A stretch of DNA of 64,000 nucleotides, from NCBI GenBank assembly GCA_948579315.1, contig CAPAOL010000014.1, positions 3,393 through 67,392 on the forward strand, given 5' to 3'. A program made the translations under genes and the position numbers. The stretch is from an uncultured Phocaeicola sp. Lineage in GTDB: Bacteria > Bacteroidota > Bacteroidia > Bacteroidales > Bacteroidaceae. The notes under the pieces were generated by a model. The model was not told where the DNA came from, did no database searches, and saw nothing but the letters and a program-made list of their open reading frames with translations. Every line of letters starts with the position of its first letter. The first letter of the stretch is position 1. Below, piece after piece: positions 61,003 to 64,000 of this stretch.

Positions 61003-62250
61003 ATGGACAGAGAAATTCCTAAAGAAGTACGTCAGAAAGAACGTAATAAGAAGATCATTCGTTATTCATCCATCGGGGTGGCAAGTATTATTGTCATTGG
61101 TGTACTTATATCTGTACTAAGGGCAAGAGTGGAGGCAAAAGATCTTGTCTTTTCCACAGTCGATACAGGAGTTATTGAGGTAAGTGTCAGTGCTTCCGGC
61201 AAGGTGGTTCCTGCATTTGAAGAAATTATCAATTCTCCGATTAACAGTCGTATTCTTGAAGTTTATAAAAAAGGAGGAGATAGCGTAGATGTAGGTACTC
61301 CGATTCTGAAACTAGATCTTCAGAGTACGGAAACCGAATATAAAAAGTTGCTGGACGAAGAGCAGATGCGTCGGTATAAGCTCGATCAGCTTCGTGTCAA
61401 TAATCAGACGAAGCTTTCCGATATGGCGATGCAGATCAAAGTTTCGGCTATGAAATTAAGCCGGATGAAGGTGGAGTTGAGAAATGAACACTATTTGGAC
61501 AGTCTCGGTGCGGGAACAACGGATAAAGTGCGCCAGGCTGAATTGAGCTATAATGTTGCCCAGTTAGAGTACGAACAACTCCGGCAGCAATATAAAAATG
61601 AGAAGGAGGTAGCTGCTGCCGAACTGAAAGTACAGGAACTCGATTTTAACATCTTCCGTAAGAGTCTCTCCGAAAAGAAACGTACTTTGGATGATGCGCA
61701 AATCCGTTCTCCGCGCAGAGCTATTCTTACCTATATTAATAACCAGATTGGTGCGCAGATTTCCGAAGGCGGACAAGTCGCTATCATTTCCGATTTAAGT
61801 CATTTTAAGGTGGAAGGCGAGATTGCTGATACGTATGGCGACCGTGTGGCTGCCGGAGGAAAAGCAATTGTTAAGATAGGAAGCGATAAACTGGAAGGAA
61901 CGGTCAGCAGTGTAACACCGTTATCCAAAAATGGCGTCATATCATTCACGGTTCAGTTGAAGGAAGATAATCACCGTCGTCTGCGCTCCGGATTGAAGAC
62001 AGATGTTTATGTGATGAATGCCGTGAAGGAAGATGTGATGCGTGTTGCCAATGGCTCTTTCTATGTGGGGCGTGGTGAATACGAATTGTTTGTCTGCAAC
62101 TCTGACAATGAACTGGTCAAACGTAAGATACAGTTGGGGGATTCAAACTTTGAATATGTAGAAGTTTTGAGTGGGTTGCAACCGGGCGACAAGGTAGTGG
62201 TAAGCGATATGAGTGCATATAAGAACAAGAATAAGCTGAAGATTAAATAA
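61003..62250 (+). CDS. HlyD/MFP-type efflux periplasmic adaptor
   Basis: The 415 residues have one N-terminal membrane anchor (SIGVASIIVIGVLISVL), a lipoyl-like barrel (SVSASGKVVPAFEEIINSPI), a long coiled-coil hairpin (residues ~105-220), a second barrel half (GAQISEGGQVAIISDLSHFK), and a beta-barrel plus membrane-proximal domain. Such proteins connect MacB-type ABC permeases to TolC channels. The ABC ATPase follows by 17 bp. Confidence 0.88.
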   Translation: MDREIPKEVRQKERNKKIIRYSSIGVASIIVIGVLISVLRARVEAKDLVFSTVDTGVIEVSVSASGKVVPAFEEIINSPINSRILEVYKKGGDSVDVGTPILKLDLQSTETEYKKLLDEEQMRRYKLDQLRVNNQTKLSDMAMQIKVSAMKLSRMKVELRNEHYLDSLGAGTTDKVRQAELSYNVAQLEYEQLRQQYKNEKEVAAAELKVQELDFNIFRKSLSEKKRTLDDAQIRSPRRAILTYINNQIGAQISEGGQVAIISDLSHFKVEGEIADTYGDRVAAGGKAIVKIGSDKLEGTVSSVTPLSKNGVISFTVQLKEDNHRRLRSGLKTDVYVMNAVKEDVMRVANGSFYVGRGEYELFVCNSDNELVKRKIQLGDSNFEYVEVLSGLQPGDKVVVSDMSAYKNKNKLKIK

Positions 62251-62267
62251 ATTAAATACTAGAAGTT

Positions 62268-62933
62268 ATGATAACATTGAACTCTCTTTCCAAAATTTAC
62301 CGTACTGATGAGATTGAAACGGTAGCGTTGGAAAATGTGAATCTGACGGTAGAACGTGGAGAATTTCTAAGTATAATGGGACCTTCCGGGTGCGGAAAAT
62401 CTACATTGTTGAATATAATGGGATTACTTGACGCACCTACCAAGGGAATAGTGGAAATCAATGGAATACGCACCGAAGGAATGAAAGACAAAGAATTGGC
62501 AATTTTCCGTAATAAAACGCTTGGTTTTGTGTTTCAGTCTTTCCATCTGATTAATTCGTTAAGTGTAATGGATAATGTGGAGCTGCCTCTACTTTATCGC
62601 CGTGTTGGCAGTAGTGAGCGAAAGCGGTTGGCGCAAGAGGTATTGGAAAAAGTAGGGTTAAGCCATCGTATGAGACATTTTCCTACACAACTTTCCGGTG
62701 GACAGTGCCAACGTGTAGCTATTGCCCGTGCTATTATCGGTAATCCCGAAATAATCCTTGCCGATGAGCCGACAGGTAACTTGGATTCAAGGATGGGAGC
62801 CGAAGTAATGGAACTGCTTCACCGGTTGAATAAAGAAGACGGACGAACCATTGTTATGGTCACCCATAATGAAGAACAGGCGAAGCAGACTTCGCGTACT
62901 ATCCGTTTCTTTGACGGACGACAGGTGCAATAG
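62268..62933 (+). CDS. MacB/LolD-type ABC transporter ATPase
   Basis: The 221 residues carry Walker [14 protein letters not shown]-loop [12 protein letters not shown], signature [14 protein letters not shown], Walker [13 protein letters not shown] and H-loop VTHNEE. The family powers MacB-like mechanotransmission exporters or lipoprotein release. The matching permease (FtsX-like) is not seen in the window; the next gene is a DUF2807 protein behind a repeat element, so permease genes may lie beyond 64 kb. Confidence 0.92.
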   Translation: MITLNSLSKIYRTDEIETVALENVNLTVERGEFLSIMGPSGCGKSTLLNIMGLLDAPTKGIVEINGIRTEGMKDKELAIFRNKTLGFVFQSFHLINSLSVMDNVELPLLYRRVGSSERKRLAQEVLEKVGLSHRMRHFPTQLSGGQCQRVAIARAIIGNPEIILADEPTGNLDSRMGAEVMELLHRLNKEDGRTIVMVTHNEEQAKQTSRTIRFFDGRQVQ

Positions 62934-63029
62934 GAACCTGCGTTGTATATATATAAAACTAAATAGAAAACAGAATAATATCTCTCTAAATTAATGTCAG
63001 TTCGATATAAGCTTGTACTATTCCTAATT

Positions 63030-63181
63030 CTCCTCCTTCGGGAAGGAGGAGTACCCGTAGGGGGAGGTGGTAGGTAAACCCATATAAATACATAAGTTTA
63101 TCATCTACCATAAAATAGGAAGAACCTTGTTTATCCTACCACCCCGTCCTTCGGACACCCCTCCTTCCCGAAGAGAGGGGA
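63030..63181. repeat. Inverted-repeat element with ~45-bp ends
   Basis: A block beginning CTCCTCCTTCGGGAAGGAGG (63030) and ending GGGGAGGTGGTAGG (63074) is matched in inverse by CCTACCACCCC (63135) through CTCCTTCCCGAAGAGAGGGG (63180). The AT-rich centre is ~60 bp. It lies in the gap after the ABC ATPase. It resembles a REP/BIME or MITE-like dispersed repeat; whether it is transcribed within the operon is unknown. Confidence 0.7.
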
Positions 63182-63230
63182 AGCCATGCGGACGAAGTTA
63201 TATCGAACTTACGCTAAATTAAAAACCAAT

Positions 63231-63857
63231 ATGACAAAGAATATTTTCATCGTTGCGATAGCTGTCCTGTTAAGTGTTGCTTTTTGTTCGCTATCGGCAC
63301 AAAATGTGAGTAAAGATTATAATGTAGGCAAATTTTCTGCCATCAACCTGCAATCTGTCGGAAATATGATTTTCGCTCAATCGGCAGAATGTACCTGCCG
63401 TTTGGAAGGACCTTCCGAATTTGTAGAGAAAACCCGGGTAACGGTGAAGAATGGTACACTGGTTATCGATTATAAAGAGAAGAATGCAAAGAATGTCAAG
63501 AATTTGATTTTTTATATAACTGCTCCCGATTTGAGTAAAGTGAAAATCGACGGGGTAGGGAACTTTGATGCAAAGGAAAAATTGAATCTTAAAAATATAG
63601 CTTTCGAACTCGACGGAGTGGGAAATTGCAACGTGAAAAATCTTCATTGCGATGAACTGAAACTCGATGTCGACGGGGTAGGCAATATGAAAATGAATGT
63701 TGACTGTGATGTTATCAAGGCTAAAGTGGATGGAGTAGGAAATATCACTTTATCGGGCAAGGCTGATACTGCTTTCTTTAAAAAGGATGGTGTTGGTAAA
63801 ATCAATCACAAAAACTTGAAATGTAAGGATATAACAAAGAAGGGCTGGAACTTCTAA
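63231..63857 (+). CDS. DUF2807 (head GIN domain) exported protein
   Basis: The protein is 208 residues with a signal peptide (cleavage near SLSAQN). The body is a right-handed beta-helix of the GIN/DUF2807 type. The motif DGVGN recurs about every 20 residues (VKIDGVGNFD, FELDGVGNCN, LDVDGVGNMK, AKVDGVGNIT, FKKDGVGKIN), one per coil. The function is unknown; it is probably a periplasmic or surface adhesin-like protein. The ATG at 63231 opens the signal peptide. The remaining 143 bp to the window edge hold no clear gene. Confidence 0.85.
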   Translation: MTKNIFIVAIAVLLSVAFCSLSAQNVSKDYNVGKFSAINLQSVGNMIFAQSAECTCRLEGPSEFVEKTRVTVKNGTLVIDYKEKNAKNVKNLIFYITAPDLSKVKIDGVGNFDAKEKLNLKNIAFELDGVGNCNVKNLHCDELKLDVDGVGNMKMNVDCDVIKAKVDGVGNITLSGKADTAFFKKDGVGKINHKNLKCKDITKKGWNF

Positions 63858-64000
63858 CGTAGAACGTTCTTTGACGAACTACTGTGTAACCTAATCGAAA
63901 AAAGAATAAAAAAGATGAGTAAGAAATATACTGAACTTTATACTGATACAATAGTTCGTTAAAAATTCGCCAAGCCTAAGCGGCTCTGGCAGTAAATAAA

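Noticed and set aside
63915..63962. 14-codon ORF near the right edge (MSKKYTELYTDTIVR)
   Set aside because: Too short to support, with no promoter or coupling; it may belong to a longer feature beyond the window.

Overview
The window comes from a Bacteroides chromosome, probably a relative of B. thetaiotaomicron, B. ovatus or B. caccae. The evidence is a SusC/SusD pair, Rho with a long Asn/Gln-rich insert, a fused FeoA-FeoB, many SpII lipoproteins, weak Shine-Dalgarno sites, and the Bacteroides promoter pattern (-33 TTTG, -7 TAnnTTTG) in front of many genes. Most of the window is core genome. Accessory or decaying material is confined to a few intergenic and small-gene zones.

Layout. 1-8.5 kb: 5' end of ffh, a MATE transporter, a Ser-type sulfatase, rho, a flavodoxin/ferredoxin protein and tilS. 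8.6-11.5 kb: feoAB with a small Cys-rich membrane partner, then tRNA-Cys. 11.5-12.4 kb: a non-coding element with ~80-bp inverted ends and a palindrome array inside. 12.5-25.2 kb: lipoproteins, tRNA-Thr, a TlpA thioredoxin, a methyltransferase, a leftward block of metabolic genes (glyoxalase-like, DUF4468, MBL hydrolase, pdxH, pirin, D-lactate dehydrogenase), two outer-membrane proteins and an ECF sigma factor. 25.3-27.8 kb: the queuosine set (YhhQ transporter, queC, queF) behind a candidate preQ1-I riboswitch, with a repeat-rich insert between queC and queF. 27.8-35.7 kb: HD protein, an AbiEii-type toxin-antitoxin pair, rlmH, nadC, a sigma/anti-sigma operon and a nitronate monooxygenase. 36-39.6 kb: a peptide locus with a double-glycine precursor carrying six Cys, a two-lobed aspartic protease, a TlpA thioredoxin and a broken thioredoxin-fold gene. 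39.7-52.6 kb: a metalloprotease-SusC-SusD operon, an M23 peptidase, a C69 peptidase and a phosphohexomutase. 53-58.3 kb: an ABC-F protein with a structured leader, then an RclA-like reductase, a truncated RclC-like (DUF417) gene and an AraC regulator, followed by cdd. 58.4-64 kb: a GH73/LysM protein, NDH-2, an adaptor/ABC-ATPase pair and a DUF2807 protein.

The most unusual signal is a set of four intergenic arrays (about 12.03, 26.97, 55.00 and 56.64 kb). Each is built of short, mostly dyad-symmetric units at a strict 22-bp pitch (22-23 bp in the first). The sequences are unrelated between arrays but the pitch is shared. Two arrays flank the rclA-like gene, one splits queC from queF, and one lies inside the inverted-repeat element. 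I do not recognise a described element with this design.

Functional groupings inferred from context: queuosine precursor salvage plus synthesis under one leader; peptide degradation and uptake by metalloprotease plus SusCD; a hypochlorous-acid/redox defence locus (rclA, rclC remnant, rclR-like); and a partly decayed secreted-peptide locus.
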